A stretch of DNA of 64,000 bases. It comes from Vanilla planifolia. Lineage: Eukaryota > Streptophyta > Magnoliopsida > Asparagales > Orchidaceae. The translations under genes were made by a program, and so were the position numbers. A model generated the notes under the pieces. That model ran no database searches. It saw only the letters and a program-made list of their open reading frames with translations, and had not been told where the DNA came from. Below, one piece after another: positions 25,701 through 40,822 of this stretch (positions are counted from its first letter, which is position 1; the number at the start of each line of letters is the position of its first letter). Where the stretch lies: assembly GCA_023846275.1 (NCBI GenBank), contig CM043868.1:17641755-17705754 (forward strand). Direction: 5' to 3'.

Positions 25701-26202
25701 AGCTATTACAGTATTAAAAAAAAAACAAACACAAAGGAATTTAGAAGGAGAGTCTTTAAAATTTATTATAAACATCTGATAAAATAGAATTAAAAATGAG
25801 TTGTTCTAATATCTTTGAATTTTTCTATCTTTTTATGTATATATTACAATCAAATCGTACATGATTTTTCTGAAAAGGCATAAAATAAAACCATCCATTT
25901 TCAAGAATAAAAACAGAACAAGGCAAACCTTTACATTTGTTTTTTCTTTTACAATATTTTTAAGTGTTTCCAAGTATTTCACACTAAAGTTGAAAATGAA
26001 ATCCTGTTTTAATCATATAATTTATTAAGATTATTTTGAGATATTAATAAGCTAAAAAATTATTTAAGTAATATTTTTAATCCCTTAAGGACGAACCCAA
26101 AAAAATTTATTGACTTTATTGAATTTATTTTCGTATTTTAAAATACGACAAAAAATAAATATTTCCAATTTATACAATTTTTTTAATAATTTAGTGCAAA
26201 TA
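22771..26202. other. AT-rich intergenic
   Basis: Nothing is identified with confidence. A 73-codon frame at 24374-24595 is rich in Lys and Glu but has no recognisable domain or gene context. The stretch 24.1-24.35 kb has GGTTGATGCGGGTCAAC-like words that resemble decayed LTR sequence. Confidence 0.4.
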
Positions 26203-26317
26203 GGACAAAATTTGGAAACAAAGATCTCTCGATAGGTGAGCCAACTCCATCAGCCAGAAGGACAAAATTGGAAACAAAGATCTCTAAATACGTGAACCAA
26301 CAACCTATCAGCCAAAA
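26203..26317 (+). repeat. Tandem duplication of a 57-58 bp unit
   Basis: Unit 1 (26203-26259) and unit 2 (26260-26317) share GGACAAAATT(T)GGAAACAAAG, ATCTCT and CATCAGCCA/TATCAGCCA. The start of a third unit follows. This is the most GC-balanced patch of the surrounding several kilobases. No reading frame spans it. Confidence 0.8.
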
Positions 26318-27681
26318 GGCTAAAATGCGTTATTTATTAAGCCGATTTTGAACCAGGCCTAACCGTATCAGCCTAGGTTCTAATACGTGTTTTTTTAAAC
26401 TTGATGCTCATTTTATTCAACTATAGAGTAGCATGTTGGTTAATCATTTGGCTAAACCACATGATGACCAATTTTGAATCCGTGTTTCGCTTTGCTGTTC
26501 TTTCGATTTGCCCATGGCATCTTTTATTTTTGGTTAAGATTGTATTTGGCATAATTATTACTAAATATTAAATTACTTAATAAAAAATAAAATTTAAAAT
26601 TATTTAAAATTTATGTAATTATTTAATATATTATTGATAATTATAAAATGAAATAATTCAAATAATCATTGGATATTTGATAAAAATAAATATTTTTAAT
26701 ATCATTTAGAAAGGTTAACATTGTCTTTTATTCTTATAAAAAAATATTTTATTTTTTAATCAAAAAAATATATTTCAAAGTATGTCCAAACAAACATTAG
26801 ATTGTGTTTCAAAAAATAAACTTACAAAAAAAAAGTTTAAAAATGATATGCCCAACAAAGCCGTTGTTGAGACACCAAAGGCACTCAATTGAAAAAATAA
26901 AAAACAAAATTATAATATCAAAAATTACTATAATATAAATGTCTAAAAATTACTATAATTTAAAACCCAAGAATTACTATAATATAGATGTCTGAAATAC
27001 ATGCTAATATGATATTTAGATAAAAAAAAATTAAACACATTATTATGAATGTCCCATCTAAAAGAATGTGTAGATATATGATTTGTAATTTTTAAAATTA
27101 TTTGATGGGGTGGTCGTATAAGTATGATAGTTCATTAAGTAAGTATATGAAGATCGATTAACGAATCTCCAACTAACCAATGATTCTGATAATTGTACAA
27201 TACGATGTGGAGATTGGATAAGTATAATAGATTAAAGAGTAAGTATGATAGTGATAACTTATTCAACCATTACCTGATCTGTGGCTACTGGTGATCATAC
27301 AGTACAATATGGGGTATTAAGCTATATGATGTAAAGCCTAAAACATTGTTTTTTGTTATTTTTTGACACGTCTTTGAGGGATTGTTTGAAATAATTTTTT
27401 CAAGCACTTTTGTTATCAAACGTGAGTAATTTTGTGAAATAAAGAATAAAAAGTATAAGAGCAAATGCATGATTTTTCTTAAAACTAAATATAAAGTATA
27501 AATTATTATTGATAAAATACAATAAGAATTATGAAATAAATAAAAAGAGGAGATAGAGAAAAAAGAAAGGAAATTATAAAAACCTTTTAGAGTTATTAGT
27601 TAGGTAAACAAAATAATTGTAATTTAAATATGTTAATTTGTTAATTTCCTTAAACTATCATTATTACAATTTATAATTAGT
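26318..27681. other. AT-rich intergenic
   Basis: AT-rich DNA with short repeated phrases (AAAAATTACTATAAT) around 26.92-27.0 kb. No gene is seen. Confidence 0.4.
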
Positions 27682-27701
27682 TGTGTGTGTGTGTGTGTGT
27701 A

Positions 27702-27732
<31 letters not shown>
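27682..27732. repeat. (TG)n-(TA)n compound microsatellite
   Basis: About 37 bp of TG, with one interrupting A, passes directly into an AT run. It alternates purine and pyrimidine throughout. Confidence 0.92.
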
Positions 27733-30700
27733 GAAAAACAAGAAAAAAAAAGAAGAAAAGAAGATCATATAATTCTAGTGATATAAAAGATCGTAAGAAA
27801 AAAAAGAAAAATAAATATAAATATTTTCTTTATGACTTTTCTTGTTAGTATCTATTAGATAAAATAGACGTCATCTTTTTTATTATAGGTACTTAAAGAT
27901 GGGGTCATGGAATGATAAAAGCTTTGTACTTATCAACATTAAATGTTTATAATAAGTTGATGAGATAAATATCACCCTTATTATCATGAGCACTGAGAGA
28001 TAAAGTCATGGCATGACAGATGTCTTATCTTTGTCAACAAAAGATGGTGACAATAAAAGACAAAGACTTCATGATAGATGAAATTATGATATGAGATCCC
28101 AAGAGATATGAATAATAGTCATATGAGAAAATCTATCACCAAAAGAAAAAATAAAAAATAAAAGTATTGCTCATTAATTTCATATCCATATTTTCATATT
28201 ATTTTTATATTTATTGATAAGAGTTTATCTGTTGAGCATATCATATCCATTTTTTATTTACATTATTGGTTAGGATATAGACACTCATAGAACTGATATT
28301 ATTAGACTATAATTTAGGATCTTAAGTGAGGAATTATGTTGTACTTTGGAAATCTCATGAGAAGTTTTCTATATGTGAGGACTTTCATTGTACTTTTTTG
28401 ATAAATGATTTACATATATTTTATTTCAACTTTTTGTATAATTTGATAATTTTGAATTTATGTGCAATATTTTTATTTAGTCATTATTCTAATATTAGAT
28501 GTGGTTTGTGTTGAGATATTTTATTATCAATCTCACTAAATTATTTGTTTGTCATCTTTGTTTAACTACTTTAGTTTTTACCTAATAAATTAATGTTTGA
28601 ATTTATTTTATTAGACTTTTTTGGATTTAAATAGAGCATGCACGAAAATATCAATATTAAAGGAATACACATAAAAAATAATTCTTTCAACTTCAAAAAA
28701 ATTTTACATTGAAGATATTGATAATTGACTTTTCTATCCATCTTCATAAGAGCTAATTTGTATTTAATAATGCCATGAACTATCTTCATAAGATAAAATA
28801 TTTTTAATATTAAAAATTAGACTTACAAATATGATAAGCGATAATTTGAGAACATAAAAATTTGGTCCAATTTTCTTAAGATTTTATAAAGGTTCATAAG
28901 TTCCCCTTTGTGACTTTTTAAATTTTGTAGAGAAATAACAATATCAACACATATAAATTAGAATATGATTATAATCATTTGGAGATTTATTTTGATTAAT
29001 AGCTTTGATATGCCTTGTATTTCTTCAATTTTACTTAACTTATTTATTTTTTGTATGAAGGTCATAAAAAGTAAAAATAAAATTAAAAAACGAATACATG
29101 GAAACTTTAAGAAAATCAACAAAATATTTTTTATTATATCCATACACAATTTTAAATGAAGTTTACTTAGTAGCTTTGAAAATAATATTATTATATTCAA
29201 TTTTTGATGTAGGTAAATATAAGTCTCAAGTTCCTAAGTTCTTTCTTACATGACATCTTAAGTAGTTTTCAAATGTATGGTTTATGACTTTTGTTTTTTC
29301 ATATGTTTAAGGATGAAAGGTTGAAGTGAAATTAAAATGTGTTCTAAATATTTTCAAAATAAGAGAAAAATCTAATGTTATGATCATATACAATATTTAA
29401 AGACTATTTTGATGTGATGTCAAAGGGAAATTGTAATATGATATCTTTCTAAAATGGCTTTCAAGGAACAAGGCTTTAACTAAAACTATAATAGATGTTA
29501 TTCATAACATGAAGCCATAGATGCATTCTATGTATATGAAAAGCATATTGTACCACACTTTGTTTACATAACTATTTATTTTTAAGGGAACGAGATGATG
29601 TAAAATATAGGAGTGTGATGTTCACAAGACTGAGATGAATTGTGTAAATTTCAAACCAACATAACAAATGGCTTTACAATAGAAGATATATAAGTTTTTT
29701 TAATATTGTTGGCTATTATAACACTTTTTTAAAAAAGATAGTGTCAGGCTTGCAAAAATTTGTTATGTTATAAAATAAGTAAAGTAAGAAATATGTAAAG
29801 AATTTCAAGTAGTTTGATCCAAACATAAATCCATATCTACCCCTATGTAAATAACTAGGCAATTGATGTAACACCAGCTTAATAAAAGCATACAATACCA
29901 ATTTAATAAATACTTACAATAATAACATGATAAAAGCCTACAAAGATCAACTAAATAAAAAGCTATATAATGGCTTAATAAAAGTCTACAATAATAACTT
30001 AATAAAAGTCAATAAAAGAATAAATAAAATTCTTAATAATAAGATAAGAAAATGAAGTAAAAATTCAATATCATAATTTTTATAAATAATAAATAATTAA
30101 ATAAGAAACATATTATAATAATATTAAAAGATAAGCAATTAAGTTTAAGAAAGAAACTAAGAGTAGTATATAGCTTAACTTAATAAAATGATGGTTGATA
30201 TGATAATGAATGAAGATAAAATCACAACCTTTCTTTTCTTCAAATCATTCTCTAAGTATATAATGATTGCAATAGAAATATTTTTCAAATAATAAGTGTA
30301 TAATGATAGTAAACCTTTATGTACTCTTTAAGATGCTCTCTAACAACTCCAAAACACCCTCAAATGGCTATGTGAAAATTAATCAAGCTAGTTGTTACTT
30401 ATATCATGAACTGATCATACCATACAATCTAAGGGATTATATAAGTATGATAAATTACTAGCAACATCGTCCAAATAAACCACCAGCATCTAACTAGTTC
30501 ATTTTTCTATGCAAAATAGATCTTAAAGATATGATGAAGATATTATAAAGTACAACTAGAATAAAATTACATAAATCTAAAATTTGAGCTCTCAAAAAAT
30601 TATTATACGAAGCATTATTATAGGTACGATATGTCTTTCATAAACTCATTTTTACTAATCACAAGGTATAATTCTAATATGATAAGAGAATCATACTATT

Positions 30701-32195
30701 ACAATGTAAATGTGCCTAACATATGATTAAGTTCTAAAACAAGGATCTTAGTTGAAATTGTATCGTATTGTACAAAACTTATTTTATATTGTAAAACTAA
30801 AAATGGCATGCTCAAAGCCTAAGTTTTGAACTCCCATTAAATGGACTCATGGATCATATACCTACAATGAATGTCATCATATGATACGAAGCCTATTAGC
30901 TTCTTACATAGCTTGATACGATCCTCCTAATGAATGTATTACATTAATATGAAAGATAATATCATACAATACAAATTTTAACAATACTAAAGCTCAAATC
31001 ATACATCTTAAGTAAATGTTTAATTTTATAATAATGTCATTATAAAAGTACAACATTTACAAAATAGTCATATTATTCAGGAATGCACTCAAGTGATGCT
31101 TAATCAAATCTAACCATTAACTTATCATATTATATAATTAGTTCATTGTACAAGAATAATTAGTTCAAGAATACAAACTAATTTTCATACCCCACCCATA
31201 CATTAGCATTTAATTCATCTCTAATTTGAAATATTCGAGAAATAAACTTAGTTGACATGTTAAGATAACATAAAAGACTTACTTATGTGAGGAATAATGA
31301 TTAATTAATCTCTTAATTTTTTTATAATTCAAATTTTTAACTTATACAAAATTTAGATTTTGGAAAATAAATGCATAAAATCTTCCATAAAAATTATTAA
31401 TTTTCTTATATACATATAGTTGATTTATCAACTATACATTCATAATAATTTATATCAAATAAATATGTAATCATTAAAACATAATCATTATAAAATCAAA
31501 TCATCATGAAAAACCAATCTACATCATGACAAACATTACATCATCATAGTTAAACTATATTACCACAAAAAGGAAACCACATCACAAAGTTCCCAAAAGC
31601 TTATATACTTGATATATATATAATGGAATATGCAATACTATCGTTATCTACAAAACAACTTGCTTCTAATTCTCAATACCTACTTTTATGTCTCTAAATG
31701 TCCTGACTCAATATGTAAATGTTATGTCCTATAATATTTGTAGGGGTGAGCATAAAGACTTAATAGATTACTAATAACATAAATAATTATTATAAAAATA
31801 AAAATGAAAAAGAATACACATGTTCTCAAACACTATGATGATATACATTACATCAAGAGAGGGAATCATGTCTCTATAATTTTGTAAACATAAAAAAAAA
31901 TTTCAAGATATAATACCAAATATGCTATAGTATTTAATCTTTAAACTAAAATAATTTTCATATCCCATTTCTCTTTTCTTATAAATAATTATATATAAAT
32001 TGTTTATCAAATTTGATTCAATATTAGTTTTTCTCATTTTTTATTCAAAGTTTCTTTTCAATTAAAAAAGGTCATAGTTTTTCTCAAAGCTCTTATCTTT
32101 AGTATCTCAATCTTATATCTCCTAACATCTCATCATATTTATTACTAATTCACATAGAAAATAATGACCACTAAATAATATACTAAGAAATACAT
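27733..32195. other. AT-rich intergenic with a small minisatellite
   Basis: No gene is seen. At about 29878-30020 a short motif built on TTAATAAAAG followed by TACAATAAT recurs several times with a period near 33 bp. Open frames here are AT-driven, without domain signatures. Confidence 0.4.
29878..30020. repeat. Imperfect minisatellite, about 33-bp period
   Basis: TTAATAAAAG, ATGATAAAAG and ACTAAATAAAAAG alternate with CTACAATAATAAC-like words four to five times. Confidence 0.6.
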
Positions 32196-32665
<470 letters not shown>

Positions 32666-32832
32666 TAAGCGAATTATGAGATAAGACCAAAAGGGAAACA
32701 TATTTTTAATACTACTTATTTTTCATATGATATTAGACTTAAAATTAAAATTCTTTTATTCACTTTCTTTTTCTCTATCTTCATTGTACAACATTAAGAT
32801 TTTCATGTATAAATGAATTATTCTCGGTTGTG

Positions 32833-32837
<5 letters not shown>

Positions 32838-32871
<34 letters not shown>
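32838..32871. repeat. (AT)17 microsatellite
   Basis: A pure AT dinucleotide run, 0.3 kb from the larger array. Confidence 0.93.
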
Positions 32872-32874
<3 letters not shown>

Positions 32875-35424
32875 TATCATTTAATTTTTCAAATATAATA
32901 TTTTTAATATTCACTTTCTTACCACTTTTTTATTATAAGAAAATAATAATACACAAAGTCCACTATATAATATTAATCATGAATGAGTGTAATATGTTTT
33001 CATATGTTATATCATACTATTCATATCAAATTATATAATTTATAAAGTATAAGAGAAATAATGGTTCACACCACAAAATCTCAATATAATAATTTTATAA
33101 AGAATTTATTTCTTACATCATAATTTTATTAAGTTTATCTACCTAGATCTTTGAGAACTACTCTGATGTCAATTCCCTTTTTTTCTTCTTATTATAATCC
33201 ATGACCAACTACTATGAAACTCCTCCCTAAAAGTCCACAAAAGTAGCACAATGATTTAACAGTTTCTTTTCATATTTTCATGTTAATACCTACCTCATGA
33301 TTACTAAAATTTCTACACAAAATAAATACATGAATAGTAGAAATCGCATGTTTAACTTTTGTTATTACTGTAATTTTGTATGAGAGCACTTGAGCATTCT
33401 TCCCTTATCCTTCAAAAGCATAATAAACAAATTCTCTTTTCCATTTTCCCTTCTCAATTGCAACAGCATAATCGATGAGGCTTAGCCAAATCATTTTCCA
33501 TTATTTCTTCCCCCTCCTCGCGATTGCCTTCCTCAACTTGTCAATTACATAAAGTGACTCATTGTCATTGCCAAAGACATTTGAATCTTGTGGGCACCCA
33601 TGATCCTTTCACACGACATGGCTCTATTATGTTAAAAATCAATCACGGTTAATTAAAAAACTTGAGGAAGCACAAACGTTGGGAATACTCATGCAAGGCA
33701 CCAAGTATTAATTTAATACTTACCTTCATCATTGTATACCACCATATCCATCATTCTTCTCTAACTCTTTGATTAATGTGGCTCATCTAAAAGAGGCTTC
33801 AATTGATTAGGTCATCAGAATCCTCTTGACATTTTTCATCGTTAGTTCCCTCATTCCTTTCTCAAATTCAAGGAGAAAATTCTTTTGAAGTGGTTCCCAA
33901 TGGTTGTCGAGAGTCAATTTGAGTGGATAGAAGAAATTATGGATATGAGAGAGAAAACATCGCTTTTTTAATAATAATAATAATAAATTAAAATGATTGA
34001 TTATTTAAAATTTTATATTTTCCTTTTTCAAAAATTCATAAAAAAATTAAATAGTTTCCAAAAAATTATAATAAACATACCATCAAATTTCTCATGACAT
34101 ACTCTTTTTGAAAATATATTCATAGCCAAATTCTGAGATACTTTATGGACACACTTTTTGAGATATTTATAATATTATATTATCATATTCTATTTAAAAA
34201 ATTCTCAAGTAAACATTCAGATTAGTAATAATATTAGAATAATAAAATATGAATTATTATAATAATATTTTGTTTGATTCAAATATTTATTAATCATATC
34301 ATAAAATGGGTTTATTGTATAAGAAAGATTAATTTAGTCAAAGTAAATCTCACTCCATATAAACTTTCTTCAAATTTCATTTGATTTAGTCTTAACATAT
34401 GATACAAGTTACTATAAATGCAATACCTTAAGATCGATAATATATGTTAAGCAAGATGAAATACGTGCCTCAAGTAAATCATCATATGTTTTGACATTCA
34501 AATTATAATAATAAAAAGACTTAATAAAAATCTCCTCCTCGTATTAGCCAAGCTTGTGTTCCTCCTGGTGCTAGTTATGATTTACGTTTAGCCACCTTTG
34601 TTAAGCTTCTTGAGTCACATGATCAAGCACTCCATCAGATTAGCATAATTTCTTTTAAGATGCATGATCTAAGATCAATATTTAAGAAAAACATTACTAA
34701 ATATAAAATTAGATTATCACTATTAAAAAAGTTATGTAATGACCAAAAGGTACAATATAAATATCTAAAAATCACATGTAAAGATGTGTGATTCAACCAT
34801 CTCATATAGAATGGGTTTAAATAGGGTTCAACCTTGAGGTTATTCCAAGTTAAAGCATGAATAAAAATGGTGTTAGTTGCATTTGACAACATTTATTACT
34901 AGTCTATAACACTTTTTGTTGCATGTGATGAACATCTACATTTGTTTTTCATTGTGTTTACATCTATGACATCTAAAAGAAATACTAAAAATGTTTTTTT
35001 TAAGATTTTAAATAATTATTGAGATGTCAAAAATGAAAACTTTGAGATTATAAGATTTCATTGTGGTTGAATTAGAAGCAATAATTTGGTGCTATTTTTA
35101 GGCATATGTGTAATACTTCAAAAATAGGAGGGGATTATTCTAATAATTATTTTTAGAATTTAGAAACTATTATGTGCCTAAATTAAATAAAATTCATACT
35201 TTAGAGAATAATTGATAGTTTTTTAATAGATAAAAAATTATAGATATGATTACAAATAAATAGAAATTTAAAAATGATTTTATATTTTTTAAGATCTATA
35301 AATTATTAAATTTCTTCAACAACTCATACAGTAGCCAAAAAAGACTGAAGACTCTTTAAAAGATGGTAAACTTAGAAAGTGAGAAAATAAATTATTAGAG
35401 AACTCATCAATATCAAGTTTTTGG
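32872..35424. other. AT-rich intergenic
   Basis: No gene is identified. A relatively GC-rich island at about 33.42-33.95 kb gives no recognisable product in any frame. Confidence 0.4.
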
Positions 35425-36756
35425 AAATTAAAAGTGTTTAGACTTCAAAATAAAAGCTCAAAGATTTTTTAGAAATTAAATAATAAATGTTTTATAGATC
35501 TAAAAAATCTAAAAAATGATTAAAATACTAGATGAAATGATAAAATTATTAAATTTGATCAAGATGTAAAATTTATGGAAAACCTCAATATAAAATTATC
35601 TTTGAAAAAAAGGAATAGATATGAAGGACAAACATTAAAAATAAAAAATAATAGAATAATTATTATAAGAATTTTTATATTTCAAAAAATATTAGAAATA
35701 TCAAATAACTTTGAAAAAAAAAATGAAATTTAGATAATAAATAAAGTTTGAGGTTTAGAAATTTTTGAAGTTAGATAATGAATGTTTATATTTAATATTT
35801 CTTATTATTCCTAAAATTCCTAAGGCTAAATGGTGGAATGGAATTTAAAGGGACACCAGTTGGCTACTAGAGCTCACCAGCTAATTGTTGAAGGGTCATA
35901 ATGTAAAGAGATTTGTTGGGAGAAAAAAAATGCATGAATCTATCAACTTTTAAGGGGAACAAAAGAAAAGAAAGTGAAATAGTGTCAATCGTGGACGCCT
36001 ATAAAAAATGAGATAAGAGATTTCGTGTGATAAAATTTTCAAAAATTTGAGAAGAATAAGGCTTATGAGAGTGCATCCTATTGTTTATCAAAGTATCATA
36101 AAATATTACTTAAGTTGGATAAAACTCTTGAGAGTAGTAAGATGAGTGTAGCCCAAGTAAAAAAAAAAGAAATTTATAAACTTAAAAGTCAAACTATTTT
36201 ATAAATGAATTGATGGAAATGTTAAATAAGCAAGGTGTATTAATTTATTACATTTATGCATCTAGTGAAGACATTTCATTGTTATATCTATGTATATAAT
36301 CAATTTTATTATTTTGCACATACTATGATGTATTAATTTACTTATATACTGCATGATTCCAAAGATATATTGATCTGTGTATATGTTATATAATGTTTAC
36401 CCATTAAGATAATATTGGTTAACTTAGTCATTTTTTTGGCTTAACAATTATAAGCAAAAATGATGCATATCATTAGACTAGAAGAGACAAGTGTGAAAAC
36501 ACAATTATTAGCTCATTTAGTTATTTATTTTTATTTTAACTTAGTATTCAAGTATTATGACTTTTAATATTTTAATAATATTACTACAACTGTGGGCACA
36601 TAGGTCCTATATTAGTACCTTTATTTTTTTTCACCCAACTATGATGTAAAAATGATTTAAAACGAATTATGTAATTTTTATAGGTTTTATTTGGATTTTA
36701 CTATTTGATCAAGTGATTATCTTTTTAAAAATGGTTTCAAAAAGCTAGAGACACTA
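35425..36756 (+). mobile_element. LTR-like repeat copy B (possible Ty3/Gypsy LTR fossil)
   Basis: It aligns by eye with copy A in two blocks, including AACAATTATAAG, ATGATGCA, TTATTAGCTCA and a GGNCCTA--TCACATTAGTAC-like passage. It is shorter than copy A and strongly diverged. The end region corresponding to the primer-binding-like site of copy A is decayed. Confidence 0.42.
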
Positions 36757-39700
36757 TAATAATGTATGAAAAGGATTGAGATTTAATGTTACCATTAGAG
36801 GGTGTAATTTTTTGTGCTTTTAAACTAATTATAATAGATAAAAGATGCCTTCTATTATTTATGAGTCATAGAGCTCCATCCTTTATTAAATGAATATTGT
36901 AATCCTATGATAAATTTATTAACTAGCTATTACTCATTGCCAAGAAGGAAGGATGAGGGCAAGGACTAAGATTTAAGATAGGCGGGATGGTACGGGGGCA
37001 AAGAAAGGGTTTGGAGGCATTCTAAAACTTTGGGAAATAAGGAAAATGCTATCTATGGTCAAAGAAGAGTAAGTGATGTTTTAAGGCTTAATTTAATTAA
37101 AAAATAAAAAAATGATAAAAAAAAAGAAAGAAGAGAGAGAGAGAAAGAGATGAGAATCGAGTCTTCCTTAGAATTATCATCAAGCAATGCACAATATTTT
37201 TTTAATGACAATTAATTTGGTCTAAAATAAAATCACATGACTAAATAGAGATAACCATGACTCCTTATAACTAGTAGAAAAATTATATAAATTTGAAAAG
37301 TTTATTTATTTGTCAAAAATTGAGAATTATTATAAGAAGAGATTTAGTTTGATTAAGTCATATTTGAGGCCTTATTATAGTTCAATCACTCTTATGCTTC
37401 AACATCCTTTCTAATTTTTTTTTGAAATTTAGTTGTGTTCAACTTCTTAGACCTTAAGCCTACATCCTCCCATTAAGCTACCTGCTTGAGTACCACTATA
37501 TCAATCACACTTTTACTATAACTGTAGAAACCCACATACAAGTCGAGATTTTTTACGTATTAACTAAAACCCAAATTCATTCAATACTATATATTCATGA
37601 GCTTGACCAAACCTCTCTACATTAAGAAACTTAAAGAAATGAGCAAGAAAATGAAATAAAAGAATCAGTATATTGCACAAGCTTAAATAATGGTGAACAA
37701 ATATATAAATGCAAGCACACAATTATAAATTGAATAATAATATTATAAATGTATTCAAGAGCTTGTGATCTAAGGAGTGTAGAGATGAAGTTGAATGATG
37801 ATCCTACAAAACTCATATGAATGTTGTGCTAGAGTCTTCTTTAAGATATAGAAGTGAACTTTTTTTAATTATCTATCAATGATGTGAAGATTTAGCAAAT
37901 ATAGTTTCTACCACTCTAAAAGACTCTTAATTATATTTTTAATTAGTTGATTTTAATCAATTATATTTTGTGGTTTTTAAGGAATTATATAGCATAAAAT
38001 CAATAAAAACTACAAAAACATATTCCCAAATAACTATAGACCATTTCCAGTTGTTAAATTTATAAAAAAATGATTGTTGCACATTTGCACCTTCACCACA
38101 TATTGTACAATCATTTTTATCTTATAGTACGAAATCCTCAAGTTTTATGAGCATATGACAAGCTAGCATGCACAACTGAGAAGGAGTAGGGCATTCAGTG
38201 CAGCAGATGTGCACAGCTAGTGCAAGAATCTATTGTATTGCGATAGCAATGATAATTTCAGCCTTTTAGGTGTTTTATAAATGCCTTGAGAGTGATGTAA
38301 TAATTATTGATTTTTTAAACATGTGCAAAAGATGCAATTCTTAAGTTTTAAAGCCCAATGCAAAACTTGAACAACATTTGGTCTCATTCATATGATTCGA
38401 TATATTATATTGTCCAATATGCATCTTTTAGGCACTCTGTTTGGTATAAATAGTATTAGCATTCTATATAATGTCTCTTAATTGAAACAAAATGGAGTGT
38501 TTATTGGTTCATTATAATATTTATGTACCATACAAAATTTTTTATTTTTCTCTTACATGTTGTACATAAGTATTCTTAAACAATCATATGTCCATTACAA
38601 TTTTAACATACCATACGAAGGTTTCGGGATAATATGATTATGACAGTCTCTATTTGCATTGAATAATTATACAGTCCAATTAATAAAACTGTATTGAATG
38701 ATTTTTCAAGATTTTATGTTAACTAGAATGCACTCTTATACCTTTCTCTTCTATATCTTTTCATCGCCTAATATAGCTCCTAAGAACACATTGTATTATA
38801 ATAATTATGTTGTAAAGTTTGATTTCCATAGAGTATCATAAAAGAACCAAATCAAATAGTTTGTTTTCTTAATAATCCTTCCACACTAAGCTAATCGTAT
38901 TGTATGACTAGTACTAGTTTTAAATATTTTTTATTTTACCCTTCAGTTCAACTCTATCATACTTAATTCATCACTTTTTATATATTTATTCACTAATATT
39001 CACATGATAATTTGTACTACTCTAAATAATTTCTAATGATATACAATTAGAGCAATTAAGGAATACTTACAATATGCATGAGTAGTATTGTGCTAGCATT
39101 TAAATTAGTTGAAATTTAACTTTTCAATCCTTATACATATCCTAATACATGTAACTTATTAAAAAATATCTTGGACATAAAATTTTAAGGAACATGATCA
39201 TCTTCTTTTTGCTTTCTCTTAGTTTGATTTATAGTTCTCAAGACTTCATCTATCTATATAATGATAAGTAACTTTTTTTGTCTACCTATTTTTATATAAT
39301 CTATAACATATAAAGTAAGTATTATAAAAATATTGTATTATCTTTAGAGCTCATTAATTTCAATGAATTGTATTTAACTTTAAATGAAATTACTTTTAAT
39401 TTAAATTGAAGTAGTTTTTAGATTCATTCTGGTGTATAAAAGTCATTAGATTATTAAGAATACTTTGGTCCTATTTGCAAAATAATTTTCAATTTAATTT
39501 ATCAAAACCTTTTCTTTTAAAATTTAAAAGTAATAATTTTTAATAAATATTTTTTAATCAAAATTTTAATTTTGAAATATCATTTTTTTTATTTGTTTCT
39601 TAATTATCCTCTCCAAACTTATATTTCAAATGAATATAGAGCTAAAAAATGAGGGGTTTGCATGTTAAGATTATCATTTTCAATCTAAAAAAATCCCATG

Positions 39701-40692
39701 TGCTACTCTTCTTTCACCATGTTATTACTTATCAAAAGACAAATTTTAACGGATGAGAAGTATAAGTGTCATACCCACTTGAATTGAAAAAAAGATACAA
39801 TTTTGCCAATAATGTGAAGTAACAAGATTGTACCTATGCCTTAAGTAACTCGAAGCAAAAAATAAAGCTTCCAATTTAATTATTTTATTCTTTAAAAGAA
39901 TTAATAGCATCATTCCTCAAAATCTATATAAAATAATATATTTAAAATAAAAACCTAAAATATGCATATATCTAAGTATGGGGGTTCTCATAAACATTAC
40001 AACGTATTGTCTAAATATAAATATTATATATATGCATACATTCAACTATCTCTCTAACCACTAATTGGAGTGGTCCACATAAATCACTAGAAATATTTAA
40101 TGATACTATATCATAATCATTTTAATGTCTCAATTTTGTCATTTAGATCTGACACTACTACTCTCGATCTGATCATTATCATCACCATAAGTGGTCTGAA
40201 TGAATTTTAGAAAACCTTCATCAACCCTTTTCCTTACAATCATATAGCTTCTCTTTATCTCCTTCGCAACAACCATACCATGGAGATCCTCCAAAATTGA
40301 ACCTCAACCCCATATTAAACCTAGCCTAACTTAGACTAAATCTAAATAAAAAACCATATAATCTTGAAATATGCCAAACAAATAACACTCATTATCTAAA
40401 TTTGATATTAGTTTTAACCTCAATTATTGTTTCTCTATAACAATATTTTATATTGCTACCATCTCTTTAATAATTACAATAATATTTTAAATTCTTTTTC
40501 ATTATCTATAATTGATGAAAAAGATATGAAATGCTATTATAAACAAACTACCAATAAAGTTTTGTCTTTACCTATATTCTTTGACGTGATAAGAATCTTA
40601 AATGCCAAAACAAAAATGGTGGGACCAACTATTTCTCCTAGTCTTCAACTTATGTATGATTTAGTTTAAACTATTTGGCATGATATATATAA
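36757..40692. other. AT-rich intergenic left of the LINE
   Basis: No gene is identified. On the minus strand at about 40140-40303 a run of about 54 codons stays open with a protein-like composition (EDLHGMVVAKEIKRSY) and no start codon or family match. It could be a decayed gene or transposon fragment. Confidence 0.4.
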
Positions 40693-40708
40693 AGAATGAA
40701 GTGACTTT
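40693..40708. repeat. Target-site duplication, copy at the LINE 3' end
   Basis: AGAATGAAGTGACTTT, 16 bp, identical to 45763-45778. Confidence 0.95.
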
Positions 40709-40727
40709 TTTTTTTTTTTTTTTTTTT
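40709..40727 (-). other. LINE poly(A) tail
   Basis: Nineteen T on the plus strand beyond the three that belong to the target-site duplication. The tail lies at the 3' end of the minus-strand element. Confidence 0.93.
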
Positions 40728-40822
40728 AGTTAAACTGATAACTTATATTGATAATAGGCAGATTTAGTACAAAAGGTGGTCCAAGCGACCAGGAAAACTG
40801 AGCCATTAAGTATCGGCCCAAG

